Source: Atopsyche davidsoni (lineage: Eukaryota > Arthropoda > Insecta > Trichoptera > Hydrobiosidae). From it: a stretch of 64,000 bases of DNA. Shown piece by piece: positions 43,110 through 54,163 of this stretch. The stretch lies in assembly GCA_022113835.1 (NCBI GenBank), contig JAILWY010000029.1, forward strand, positions 1,126,001 to 1,190,000, given 5' to 3'. How positions within the stretch are numbered: position 1 is the stretch's first letter; every line of letters begins with the position of its first letter. The translations under genes and the position numbers were made by a program. Below the pieces are notes generated by a model that saw only the letters and a program-made list of their open reading frames with translations, searched no databases and had not been told where the DNA came from.

Positions 43110-44400
43110 GTGCGTGCACCCAAGGCACATCCGACTATTCCCTCAACAGGGAAGTCGGCGTAATGTATGCAGTATTTTTGCATAGCGACTCCAACGGGTG
43201 GTTAGAAATTGTCTGCGATTTTTTGCGATGGTTTTTGTCTCGTTTTCAGAACCCGAAGTTAATTGGAGTGGATTTTTTTTTCAGTTACCCGCAGGTGAGT
43301 GTGTCATTTTTTTTTTTTAATTACTTGTTGTATATTTTTGCGCGATTGAATTGCGTTTAATTGATTTTGAGCAGATGAAGTTGTAAAATATCGGTTTTTA
43401 TATAGGTGAGGTCACGCTCGAACACACAGTAGTTTAAAAATATAACTTTGATCAAACAATAAGCAGGTATTCAAGTTTATAATAAATTGGTAATTATTCT
43501 ATGGAATAAAAGGTTCGTTGCGTTTGTTCTCATACCTGAAATGTATTTGAGGCTTCAACCCTTGGGCGGTATGCAAAAATCTCGACTAATCCACGCATAA
43601 TTCTTTAAGGAATTCCCGATATGCAAATGGCTGTCGCTATCTGTTCGAGTGCGGATACGACCGCAGCACAAAAGGGGTAAGATAATGACGGGGTGGGTAA
43701 ATAAATAATAAAAAAAAACCGGCTGGGGGATGAATTGGGGTGCGACATACGAAACAAGAATCATTAGCGAGTCGTGTGAATTTTTTCGCACTTTCTGTCG
43801 GAGTGGTATCGAGGATTTTTTTATTTTTGTGTTCAACGGATTTTTTCGAGTGTCATTGGCATTGAGACGACTTGCAGGTAAGAATATATTAAAAAAATAT
43901 TTATTTTATTGAAATTAACGGCAACAATGCGACAAGTGTGATAATCAAAACTACAGGTATATATATATATATATATATATTATTTTTTTTTTGACTAAAA
44001 ATAAATGTAAAAATGCAAGGCTTTCAATAATTCGTACATTAGGGCATAGCACGATTTAATTTATAATACATCACAGATTAAATAATTTGTTTAAAACTGT
44101 ATTATAAAAATGCTTTATAACAACCGAAAAGCGTGCATTTTATAGTTTTAATTTAATTTTTTAAAATCGGAGGACATCTCTACACGCAAACCTAACGGCG
44201 TCTTACAAATCCCCGAAGAAATAAACGAACGCAAAGAGAGTAAAAAAAATAATACAAACCAAACAAACAAAACCGTGAAATGTAAAAACTAGCGGTTCCT
44301 GCAGCCATTTGCATTCCGAGTGCGTTTTTTTTTTGGTCGCTTAAAGGGTTAAAAAAAGAAAAAGCGCCCGCAAAAAACGGCCGGACGGGTTAACGGTAAG
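43110..44400 (+). other. stretch with several strong splice donor-like sites
   Basis: Donor consensus matches occur at 43293 (CCGCAG/GTGAGTG), 43878 (TTGCAG/GTAAGAA) and 44393 (AACG/GTAAGT). A pyrimidine tract with CAG at about 43283 could bound a tiny exon. A hairpin CCGACT...AGTCGG is at about 43132. A (TA)n is at 43959-43981. The spacing could reflect alternative untranslated first exons of a gene beyond the window, but no coding exon is recognised. Confidence 0.25.
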
Positions 44401-46687
44401 TCGCCATTGTTGGCACTCTACCACGTTTTAATACTTAAAGTTTTATACGTAAAAAAAATATATAATTACTTTCGTTTGAGTAACATTTGACTCGACCACG
44501 ATGGACCGGTTTGATTTGTCATACTCCACATTTGGACAAAAAATATAATTATATGAAAATGGCGAGACGAAAAATATGGATGGATGGATAAAAAAAATGC
44601 GTATATAATTTTATAAAAATAAAAATATTTTTTTTAGTAGATATTGGGGTTTGTAATAAAATAATTTTATTAGACATATACAGATATTTTTTACTTTAAT
44701 GTAATCTTAGATGAAATTAGTAATAAAAAAGATTTAATGAGACTCAATCTTGGGTTGGCTGAATTATAAACAATAATTATTATATATATAGTATATTTTG
44801 ATAAAACTTGTGATTTGGTATTTTCAATAATCAATAGTTGTAATATAACTGGAATCGATTTGTTATTCATGCTTAAAACGTAATTACTAATAAACATGCA
44901 TTTATTTATAGTTTAAATAAATTAAACAAATTATTAAAAAATAAATTAAATACACGAATACTTTATTCAATGAGTGAATTATTCGTTTACTTGAATGAAT
45001 AATTTAAATTATTTTTTATATGAGCTTTTTTAGACTTAACCTATGATTATAAAAAAGGCTTGTGCCTTCGCACTTGCGGCCTTCTAGTTGTGAAAAGCAG
45101 ATGAGTATATATAATGTGGTGTTTATTATTGCTTCAAATTATTAATAAACACCCCCTGAGGATTTGAAAGCCTCTGGACACGAAATTTAATTTAATTTTT
45201 CCCCATAGAATAACGGTAATAGTTTCACGTGAAAAATCACATGCTTGATGTTTGTATAGAGACATTTTTGAGACGAATCTTTTTTCGTGACAAATGTCTC
45301 GGGTCGCAGGTGATCTGTAACGATCAGATGACTTCATGGCTGCATAATGGGACCAGCAGGTTGTAGATTGGCAAAGACAGTTTCAGGTAGCTGTAGCACA
45401 GTAGCGCTACAGCTACCGGAGATTTAGTAAATAAATAATCACTTGTGATAGAAACAAACTGTGAGGATTTATTTTGCATAAAGATCATGTTTTGGAAGCT
45501 GCGTTCGCGATGCGGATGACCTTGATAATATATATATTTTATTATATTTTTAAAAAGTCTGTAATCTGTACTATATATAGAACCTCAAAACCGACTATAT
45601 AAAACATAAACAGCACATGTTATCATTGTATTTGTCAACGTCACGTTAAATCGTTTCAATAGAATAGCCAAAGAATCTGGTTTAATTGCTTGTCGTACTC
45701 ACGAAGCTATCGCGCGCCACTGCCGAGACCTTAATTATATTCTAATCGCATTATTTGATCTATGATCTATGGCATACAGAGCGGGTTTTGAAGTGTATAT
45801 AAATAACGAACTACAGTAGCAAAATAATCAGCAAAGATATGTACACTCGAAAATACGAGATACTGAAATCCGAGTTTCACGAATAACTGTTGATTTTGTA
45901 TCGATTAATAAATTAACGAATAATTTGCTAGATTTACATGATTATTTTTTTGGAGTGCAATACTTTATAACTGAGCAGTAAATAGCATTCTATTTTGTGT
46001 TGTTCACTGAAGAAAAATAAAAAAAATACTATAGACAGAGGAAATATTTTTTTCCACGTGCCTTTCTTTAGAGGGAGTTCGTGAACATTTCACAAAAAAT
46101 ATGTTTACTGTGTTTTAATAATTCGACTGTATTCTGCATCCATGTTAGCTTTCTTCTTTCAATGCCTGTTGCATCTTAGATAGAAGGACGCTATTAGCTA
46201 ATAATGTCGGATCCAAACCGAGTAGATTTATATGTGGGAAAAAGTTAAATCTAACATATTATGTTAACATAGATCGCAGATTAAATTTAAAGCACCGTTA
46301 TGATGTTTTATTTATACTTAATATATCAAATCCTTTAAATTTTTTTTTGTTGTAAATACTGAAATTCTTAAACTACTCTGCAAATTGATTATACAGTGTA
46401 TAAGCGATTTCCGCTTTCCACCGCAATACGTCTTACTTAAACCCATTCACGTTTAGAATATGTATCGCCGTGCACTTAATATTGAGTTTACACTCACGAG
46501 AAAGTAGCTGCTTATCGAGCGGCCCCGCGAAATTAATAGAAGCTGCCGATTCGCTTGTTATTGGCAGTAAATTATCGTTCGGACCACTTTGTTTTCAGCA
46601 GTGGCCATTTTTCAGTTTTTTTTTCCACGTCAGATCCAAGAGGCGCAGCAAACGGCCGAAGAGCCTCGAAACAAGCCGATGAGTCCA
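44401..46687. other. AT-rich DNA, no gene seen
   Basis: Scattered small frames (for example 44691-44897 minus, 46470-46682 plus) lack domains. No repeat family recognised. Confidence 0.35.
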
Positions 46688-46998
46688 AAAGCAGCCTGCA
46701 CACTCCACACCACAACCGGAAACTGATAGGCCAATATCCAATACAGTGTTTTACAGTTTTTCATAAAAAAAAATAACGCAAATAAGACGCTATATGCGCT
46801 TCAGTTCGTAGAAGAGCTGCAACGCGTGTAGGAAGCTTAAAGCAGCTTATACATGTTGAAATAATTTTTGTGTTAATAACGCATTTTTTTACAACCTTAT
46901 ATGCGAGTGACAAAAAAATTATATCATTAGTTTCGAGTTAAATATATTTTTTTATATGAGTAGTAATCGGTTGTGTCGCTACGCGTGCAGGCAGCTTT
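46688..46998. mobile_element. two adjacent MITEs of the 'GCCTACACACGC' family
   Basis: The first (about 46688-46838) starts AAGCAGCCTGCACACTCCAC and ends GCTGCAACGCGTGTAGGAAGCTT. The second (46839-46998) starts AAAGCAGCTTATACATG and ends GTGTCGCTACGCGTGCAGGCAGCTTT. The tail-to-head pairing repeats the arrangement at 29894-30186. Confidence 0.55.
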
Positions 46999-47231
46999 AG
47001 CGTCCAGCAGCTGATAGAAATCAATTAGTTTGTATTCTATAGAAATGCGTGAGAAACCAACGGGCAAACCTGCTCGTGTATTCTCATAAATTCAATTACC
47101 TGCCATAGTTACCTGCCGCTAATTTGAATTTTGGTTTTCAATCTACATTAGGTCGTTAATAATTTGTATATGTCATTTCTATGACCACCTCGGGAACTAG
47201 TATATATATATTTAAATATATTTATATACAG

Positions 47232-47406
47232 CAGTAACGTGTGGCCCATATAAGTACAAAAAAAAGCAGTATAGACCTCGTGCATACTTGAATATAATAT
47301 TTTTAAAATTCACTATAGCATTATATCTAATACATACAAATATACAGTTTTAAAAGTTTGAATTGCAGTTTTGTTATTTTTTGTTTGTATTCACCGCACG
47401 CCACTG
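47232..47406. mobile_element. hAT-type MITE, 175 bp
   Basis: Begins CAGTAACGTGTGGCCC and ends GTATTCACCGCACGCCACTG. The flanking octamers ATATACAG and ATATGAAG agree at six of eight positions, consistent with an aged 8-bp hAT target duplication. Confidence 0.6.
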
Positions 47407-47702
47407 ATATGAAGATAAAAAAATATATGCAAGCTATTCTTTGCTATATTTAATGAGTGGGTGTATGCATTTTAAGGAGCTGGAGTATGCCAAATTTATA
47501 ATAAATACTCAGTTCGTTTGTTAATTTAATAAATATGAAATATGTAGAATATTGTTCAGTTATATTAATAGTTAAAAATGTTTTAATTAAAGTCAATAGC
47601 GTCAGAGTAACGATAAATAAATAATATTATAGAAAAAATACGATTCGTTGTTATTCGACTTGAACTCTATTAATGCAGTTAAAGGTAGAATGGTATATTT
47701 AT

Positions 47703-47985
47703 AGGGTGCGCCATATTTTATATAAGTGTGTGAATAATAAATAACTTTTAAAAAAAGCAATTGATTTCTATGTATAAGATATTTTTATTTAATTTGACCC
47801 TTTACAATTTATTTGAACAAGTGTTTTGGATGCAAAATCAATCAATTAGCCGCCTTTATTGGCCAAAGCAAAATCACTCAGCACATTTTAATCCGACTGA
47901 AAATATATATCACGATCCAATCGACCGGCCAATCCTTCAGCGGGGTCAAAAGCGGAGTGGAAACGAATACTTCGATGCGGGCTGA
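47703..47985 (+). pseudogene. Tc1/mariner relic: terminal repeat plus transposase scrap
   Basis: 47703-47800 matches, in reverse orientation, the long inverted end of the 12.2-kb MITE, starting GGGTGCGCCATATTTTAT. The similarity continues through GCCGCCTTTATTGGCC at about 47849-47864. Further in, the frame reads LYWPKQNHSAHFNPTENIYH, reminiscent of 'WPxQSPDLNPIENxW', the block that carries the third catalytic acidic residue in Tc1-like transposases. The aspartate of that block appears as H. The opposite end of the element is not visible. Confidence 0.4.
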
Positions 47986-48040
47986 GACTATTTAGGCAAC
48001 CTGATACATATATTATCCGAAACTACAGTAATGCCGGCGC

Positions 48041-48354
48041 TTGTCTGCGAGGCGCGCGCCTGCCCGGTCTCAGGTGAGTTTTTTCACCTGTCCAAGTGAC
48101 CAGAGCCTTATCAGATGCGCCAAACTGGCCCGGACGCGTACCTGGGCACTTCGCGGCACGTGTGGGGAAACGACGGCCATTGCAAAAAAAACGGCTGGCT
48201 TTTGTACGAAAATTGGCTTAGAGGGTTTTGCTGTACACCTGAGAAGTCCCGTTCGTTCTTGGGTGTTGTGCCGCGTGGTGATTCTGACCCAGTCCCGCGC
48301 GCGCTCGTAAAACCTATACTAGGCTCATACTATCTGTATACAGTGCGTTGACTG
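48041..48354. other. GC-rich patch before the tandem array
   Basis: Includes a donor-like GTCTCAG/GTGAGT at 48072 and overlapping frames on one strand (48041-48310, 48115-48351) without recognisable domains. GTTCTTGGGTGTTGTGCCGC at 48256 is a diverged copy of the array motif. Confidence 0.35.
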
Positions 48355-48975
48355 TATACTGTCTGATACTGCGTTCTTGGGTGTTGAGCCGCGTTTAGGG
48401 TCATATTCAAGACTACAAAACAAGCACTCAAAAAATTCAATTAAAATATGTATTATTCCTAGATTCTTCAAAGCTCTCAAAATGCTGCATTAATGGGCAA
48501 TAGGGACGTCAAGGAAAGAACGTGGCATAACACCCAAGAACGAAGTATTACGCTGTAATTATCATTCACTATACTGTCTAATACAGCGTTCTTGGGTGTT
48601 GAGCCGCGTTTAGGGCGTTTACAAAACACAGCATCCAAGAAATTAAAAAAAATTCTATTAAAATATGTATTATTCCTAAGTTGTTCAAAGCTCTCAAAAT
48701 GCTGCATTCATGGGCAATAGGGACGTCAAGGAAAGAACGCGGCATAACATCCAAGAACGCAGTAATTATCATTCACTATACTGTCTAATACTGCGTTCTT
48801 GGGTGTTGAGCCGCGTTTAGGGCGTTTACAAAACACAGCACCCAAGAAATTAAAAAAAAATCAATCAAAATATGTATTATTCCTAGATTCTTCAAAGCTC
48901 CCAAAATGCTGCATTCATGGACTATAGGAATCTCAAGGAGAGAACGTGGCATAACACCCAAGAAACCTTGATAAA
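48355..48975. repeat. tandem array, about 210-bp units, each with an internal hairpin
   Basis: Units start ACTGTCTGATACTGCG at 48358, 48573 and 48780 (periods 215 and 207). Each opens with TGCGTTCTTGGGTGTTGAGC and closes with the inverted counterpart GGCATAACACCCAAGAACGC, so every unit can fold on itself. A shared core (AAAATATGTATTATTCCTA, CTCTCAAAATGCTGCATT) lies between. The third unit is truncated just after CACCCAAGAA. Confidence 0.88.
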
Positions 48976-50699
48976 AAATTGAGCAATAGACACATTGATT
49001 ATAAACAACAAGTATAAATAGCCTAATGGCTGATTGGACACGAGATCATGCGATCTTCTAGTCATTAATAGCACTAGCTGTTGTTAGCATGTGGAGTATT
49101 ACAAATCAAACCAGTCGTGGATAAAAACGACGATTATCATTGGTGCTTACACCCGTCCGAGGTTATTACACATTTACGACGGATAGAACATTTTTATTGC
49201 TCCATTCTTGAGCGTGTGCCGTCTGTTTTGGGCAATTTTTTTTGGTCGGCTCTCCGCGCATCTAACGGTAGACCAGAACTAGGAGATCACAAATCAATTT
49301 TTAATTATACACATCTTAATCAGATTGGTTTTGAGACAGTCATTAATGCGCCCGGTAGTTAACGGGTGATAAAAATTAGATTATAAAATATAATTAAAAG
49401 AATTGATATCAATTGTGGTTTAAGAGAAACTGGACTTGGGACACGAAAATTTAAAGCTGTTTAATTGATAAGTTTACAACATATTTATTTTATGTATAAT
49501 TTAAAAATTTTATCTTAGTATATGCAATGAAATAAAAAAAAAACAAATGTTAATAAATAGGATTAAGAATTAAATTAAATAAATTTCCATCAAACTGAAA
49601 ATGGAGGTAGAACACAAAAAAGTATTTTTTGCATTTTTTTTTATAAGTAATTACACATGTAAGCACTGATTTTTTTTATTTATGTTGCATTTTTTCTTTA
49701 AGTATATATAAAAAAAATAGTACATATTAAATAAATAAAAATTTCGATCATATAAAAAAAATATATGTACGAGGAACGAAACCTGTTAAATATTTTTATA
49801 TAGTTTTAATGGCAGAAGGTAAATTTTTTTTGATATGTTCTGACAGCATTTTTGTGATGTAGTAGTATTAAAATATGTCTATTATATATGGAACAATACG
49901 TATGTAATCAGTGATTCTCGAACGATGGTTCGCAGGCCACAATAGATTTAATAATTAAATATAATTAAAAAAAAATACTTACCTGAAAGCATGACGATAG
50001 TTTATTTACTTGTGATGAATGTGATGACTTACCTGTAACAAAAAAATAATATTAAGTTTATTACTATTATAAGTATTTTTAGGAGTATTAGCGATCAACC
50101 AAATTTTATATATTTTTACTAATTTTATACTCTTGACGTGATTTCAATATATATCAGATTTACGCTGATTCCGATAGTTTATTGGTTTTTGTTGGTTATG
50201 GGCTGTGAGTAGCAGTGTCGGATATTAGCAGGTCCGCTGATGGTTCCCGGTTCCACTGTACATCACTAATGCAGCCTGACAAAGACGCCTTGATGACCTC
50301 GAATGAGGTGATGGATTCTTGGAAGCGACAGGTACCTGCAGGTGATAGTAACGTCTACCTTTCCAGCGTCATTAATGCCGGTAGTCTGGCTACTGTGGAG
50401 AAATGGAAGAGGCTGCTGTGAAGATTTTGGCTGCTTCACACCAGGGCCGGACTTGATAAAAAAAAATTAATGGTATATATATAAACGATGCTTTATACAA
50501 GCAATGAAAAAATGCTTCATTGTTTCGTACTATCAAAAAAAAAAATATATTATGATGATAGTTAAAACGAGATGAAATAATTTTAAACTAGCAGTCTAGT
50601 ACATTCGCGCGGCTGCCTAATCGAATCACACCTTCGCGTCCAACGAAGCCAACGCCAGGTAATGATCTCGGATGAATAATAACCTCTAATAACAATCAA
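48976..50699. other. no gene recognised; open frame at 49081-49362
   Basis: The 93-codon frame at 49081 (contains DDYHWCLHPSEVITHLRRIE) is less AT-rich than its surroundings but has no domain or splice context that I recognise. A second small frame at 50215-50421 is similar in character. The remainder is AT-rich. Confidence 0.3.
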
Positions 50700-50760
50700 A
50701 CATGGCGGAAGCCGCCATCTTACATCGCGAGGCGCGCCTCGAAATGCCAGCTCGCCGCGA
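50700..50760. promoter_or_regulatory. paired inverted YY1/Pho-like sites
   Basis: ATGGCGG-AAG-CCGCCAT (50702-50718) is an inverted pair of the AAGATGGCGGC-type motif bound by YY1/Pho. A GC-rich patch with a GAGGCGCGCCTC palindrome (about 50729-50740) follows. It looks like a promoter or Polycomb-type element; no gene is attached. Confidence 0.3.
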
Positions 50761-53029
50761 TTCTAGGCCAAAAGCCATTTATTGCATTTTTTGATCAATG
50801 CAACGCGATTCAAAGATATGTGTAAAATAAATAAATATTTACTATATATATATATATAGTATCAACTATATGCTTAAAAAGGGATTAAGTATTCCGCTTA
50901 GATAATACATCCTAATAGAAGAGCCTGCATTCACGTTTCATACACGACCCTTATGGTAAAAAAAACGGATTACGCTTCATCGGTTTTCTTACAAATCGGG
51001 TTAAAATTAGGGGCGGGTCCTGCAACAATGGCATTATTTCATAAACGTGCCCTGTTTTTTGAGATTCAAATTCGCGACAACAATAAAAATGCGCACGCCT
51101 CGACAATACTAATCGATTTCGGGTCGAAAAAACCCCCAAGGATATTATTTATTGATCTGCAAAGTGAAGGGTTGCAGTTCAACCCCTGAGGTGCGATTTT
51201 TCTATTGATATTTAAATAGTACGCTTTTCAGTTTGGGGGTTGAAGAGTTTAGCATTATTGAGTGTGCGAACTATTGAGAAATTTTTTTTATTGTTAATAA
51301 GTAAACATGCTCTTAATATATATATAAAAAAAAAATATTTATTTATAAAAATTAAAAAGGCTGTTTTGTGACTCAACTTGTGACGTTTTTTGGAATATGG
51401 TATAAAAAATATATGCACTCAACCACTGAATAGTTATTTTAAAAATGCTCCCATACACATAAACTCTTGTATAAAAATTTATGTACTATTTATTTTGAGT
51501 TCGGATAATCAAACGCTTTTGATTTTACTCAGTTCGGATAATCGAATAAATGAATCAAATTTGGTATATTTTTATTTCGTGAAAGAGTATTCAATTTTTT
51601 TAACACATTTCAGGGAATCGGTAGCTGGATGGAATATAACAAGTCACATCCGGCGACAAGCGTGAAAGCCTTTTCAGTATAGCGATTACAGAAATATACT
51701 GTCATTTGAAATAAAACTGAAATTGATTCATAATTTTTTTGGCTTTATAAAAATTCGAAGCACTCTCCGTTGCTTTGATCAACAGCACAATGCGGTCGGT
51801 TAATCGAATAATACATTTTTAGGCGAGTAATCGATTATTTTACAGGAGAATTCGAAACGTAAACCTGGAGGCTTTATTTACTATTTGGTATTAATATTTT
51901 TTCAGTTGAATAAATATATTCTAGTCCATTTGATTTTGCCCCAAAACGAGTCGCACACTTATAAATAACAAATTTATTTATAAAAAAAAAAAATGTTGTC
52001 TAGCACGTATCACAGATGCTTCTTTACAGCGTGGCGGAATGATTCGATATATATTATTAAAAAAAAGTGTGAATGTCTCGCATTCCACTGTGCATCCACG
52101 TCCAGAAACAATGAAATCCGTTGTCGCCAAGTGGTCGCAAAGTCATCAAACCATCCGTGACGGACTCATTAAACAGCCGATTTTCATTAACGGCCCGAGA
52201 CTCTGGACAGCGGCCATCTTTAGTGACGGTGACGCGGAGTAATTAGAAATAAATCAGTGAGACAAACGATTGACACGGGCCAAAGGGAGTAAAAAGCACT
52301 CGCGTGAGAAAGCTATGGGAATTCACGTTTTTCACGAAACGACGGGGTAAATCGTCGAATTGTCATGCCGAGGTTTTTTTTTTATTTCAAGGTCACATAT
52401 TTGTATAAAAAAAGTGACATTTCTTAAGATTGAATAAGCCCTTAAAAAGCATTAAAAATGCATACAAAATTATCAAATGTTTCTAACCACTTTTAACATA
52501 TTCATATTTGCTGATCAAAAATATAATATTACGTGTTGTGAATAAACCTGAAAATGACCTTGAAAGGCAAATATATAATATTAATATTAATTATCGAAAT
52601 CTTAATTAAAAATACACGCAAAAGCTACTTCAACGCTTGTTGATTAAATAATCGGAGTCTCATTATCATTTTGATGTTTGCTGTGTGGACGTGAAAACGC
52701 CCTTACAAGGTAAATCTACAGAGTCATAGTTACGCTTAAATATAGAGTTATACGTGTTTTTTCTCCGTGGAATTCGTTGTGGGGGAAAAAAAAACTGTAA
52801 AATTGAATGTAAATCCGTCCGATCCCGTAAATTTAAAGCTGGCTTAGTTACCTGTTTGGAGAACAGGTATGAATTACAACCCAGAGCTGTGACAAACGCG
52901 CCTCTCTAGGCCGCAATGCAAATGGCGCCCATCACCTCTGCGATAGCAGTTCTCTTTGCGTACGAGTTTTTTTCAATCCACAAAAAAAAGCCTCAACAAA
53001 AAAAAAAACAACACTCGGTTTGGTCCAGA
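50761..53029. other. no gene recognised; two GTTCGGATAA motifs
   Basis: AGTTCGGATAATCAAAC and AGTTCGGATAATCGAAT at 51498 and 51531 match the array at the start of the window. Small frames at 50953-51189, 51390-51665 and 52039-52242 have no recognisable domain. Confidence 0.35.
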
Positions 53030-53720
53030 TTTCGTACAGTGGACGACTTCGTGAAAATAATCAGCATTTCATTTAAAACCTGCAATATATTATATTTTTA
53101 AAAATAAATTATATGCATATACACATAAAACGTATATAATTTGTATTATTCAATAAATTTTACGCATATCTAATTTTTATTATTGAATAATGTCTCAAAT
53201 TTCAGTTCAGATTTCGTGCAGCTGAAAATAATCGTAATTGTATTGAGAACTGAGTAAAACGATTTAATTGTTCTAAATTCCATGCATGCACTCTAAAAAC
53301 TGATTTAATATGTAATATTCAATAATATCATGAATTTTCGTTCATATATTATACAGGGTGCTTCTAATGCTGAAAATAATCACAATTGTATCGAAAAGTG
53401 TGTAATACGCTTTTATTTGCATATACTCAATGAATTGCTCTGATTTGTCATATTAAATAAAAAATTTTTTTTTTTTATTTTTATACAAGGTGCATCAACA
53501 ACTGATGTTTTACTTAAATATATTTAATATTGAAACAAAAAAAAAAAAAATATATATATATATATATGCAATTTTACATTTGTGTATCATAATGAAAAAC
53601 TTGTTTGATTTGTAATACTCAAAAACATATCAAATTCCAGCTTTGATTTTATACAGGGTGCTTCAATAGATAATAGTTTAATTAAATAATATTAGTGTGT
53701 TTCATATGTTTGTATCACAG
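53030..53720 (+). repeat. degenerate tandem repeat, about 140-170-bp units
   Basis: Blocks of the form GCTGAAAATAATCRYAATTG and (TACAG)GGTGCTTCWA recur at about 53215, 53357, 53488 and 53652, always in the same order. The GGTGCTTC blocks resemble mariner-type ends (ACAGGGTGNTTCAA), so the array may have formed from such an element. Confidence 0.5.
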
Positions 53721-54098
53721 TGAACATCTGCGACAGATTGGTTTAATATTTAAATTTAAAATACCCCATATTTAAACAACAAGTATTTTTCACCAAAAGG
53801 TTGAAAGATTTTTAAACAGCTCAACACCCAAGAAACCAAACCAAACCCACAACCATGCGAATATATTAATATTCAACATGAATCAATGGTATTTAAATGA
53901 TTAAATCAACGGTACAAGCGCGTGTCACTCTGTATATACAAACAAAAAAAAAACCTAAAAATTTCAAGTCGTCTTATGTTTTTGGGTCAAGAACATAAAA
54001 AGTGGACCTATCACTGTTGATACAGTGTATTTTTTATAATACATAAAATAATAATGATAGATGGAGGCTTCGATTCTATTACTCCGGCTCGTCTCTCC

Positions 54099-54100
<2 letters not shown>
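53721..54100. other. no gene seen
   Basis: AT-rich. AGCTCAACACCCAAGAAACC at 53818 matches 16597 and the hairpin motif of the 48-kb array. Confidence 0.35.
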
Positions 54101-54142
<42 letters not shown>

Positions 54143-54163
54143 ATATATATATATATATATATT
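54101..54163. repeat. interrupted (TA)n microsatellite
   Basis: TA runs with a TAATATAATATA interruption. Confidence 0.9.

Noticed and set aside
49081..49362. 93-codon frame as a small gene
   Set aside because: No recognisable domain, no splice or promoter context, and no repeat of the frame elsewhere in the window. Cannot be supported from sequence alone.
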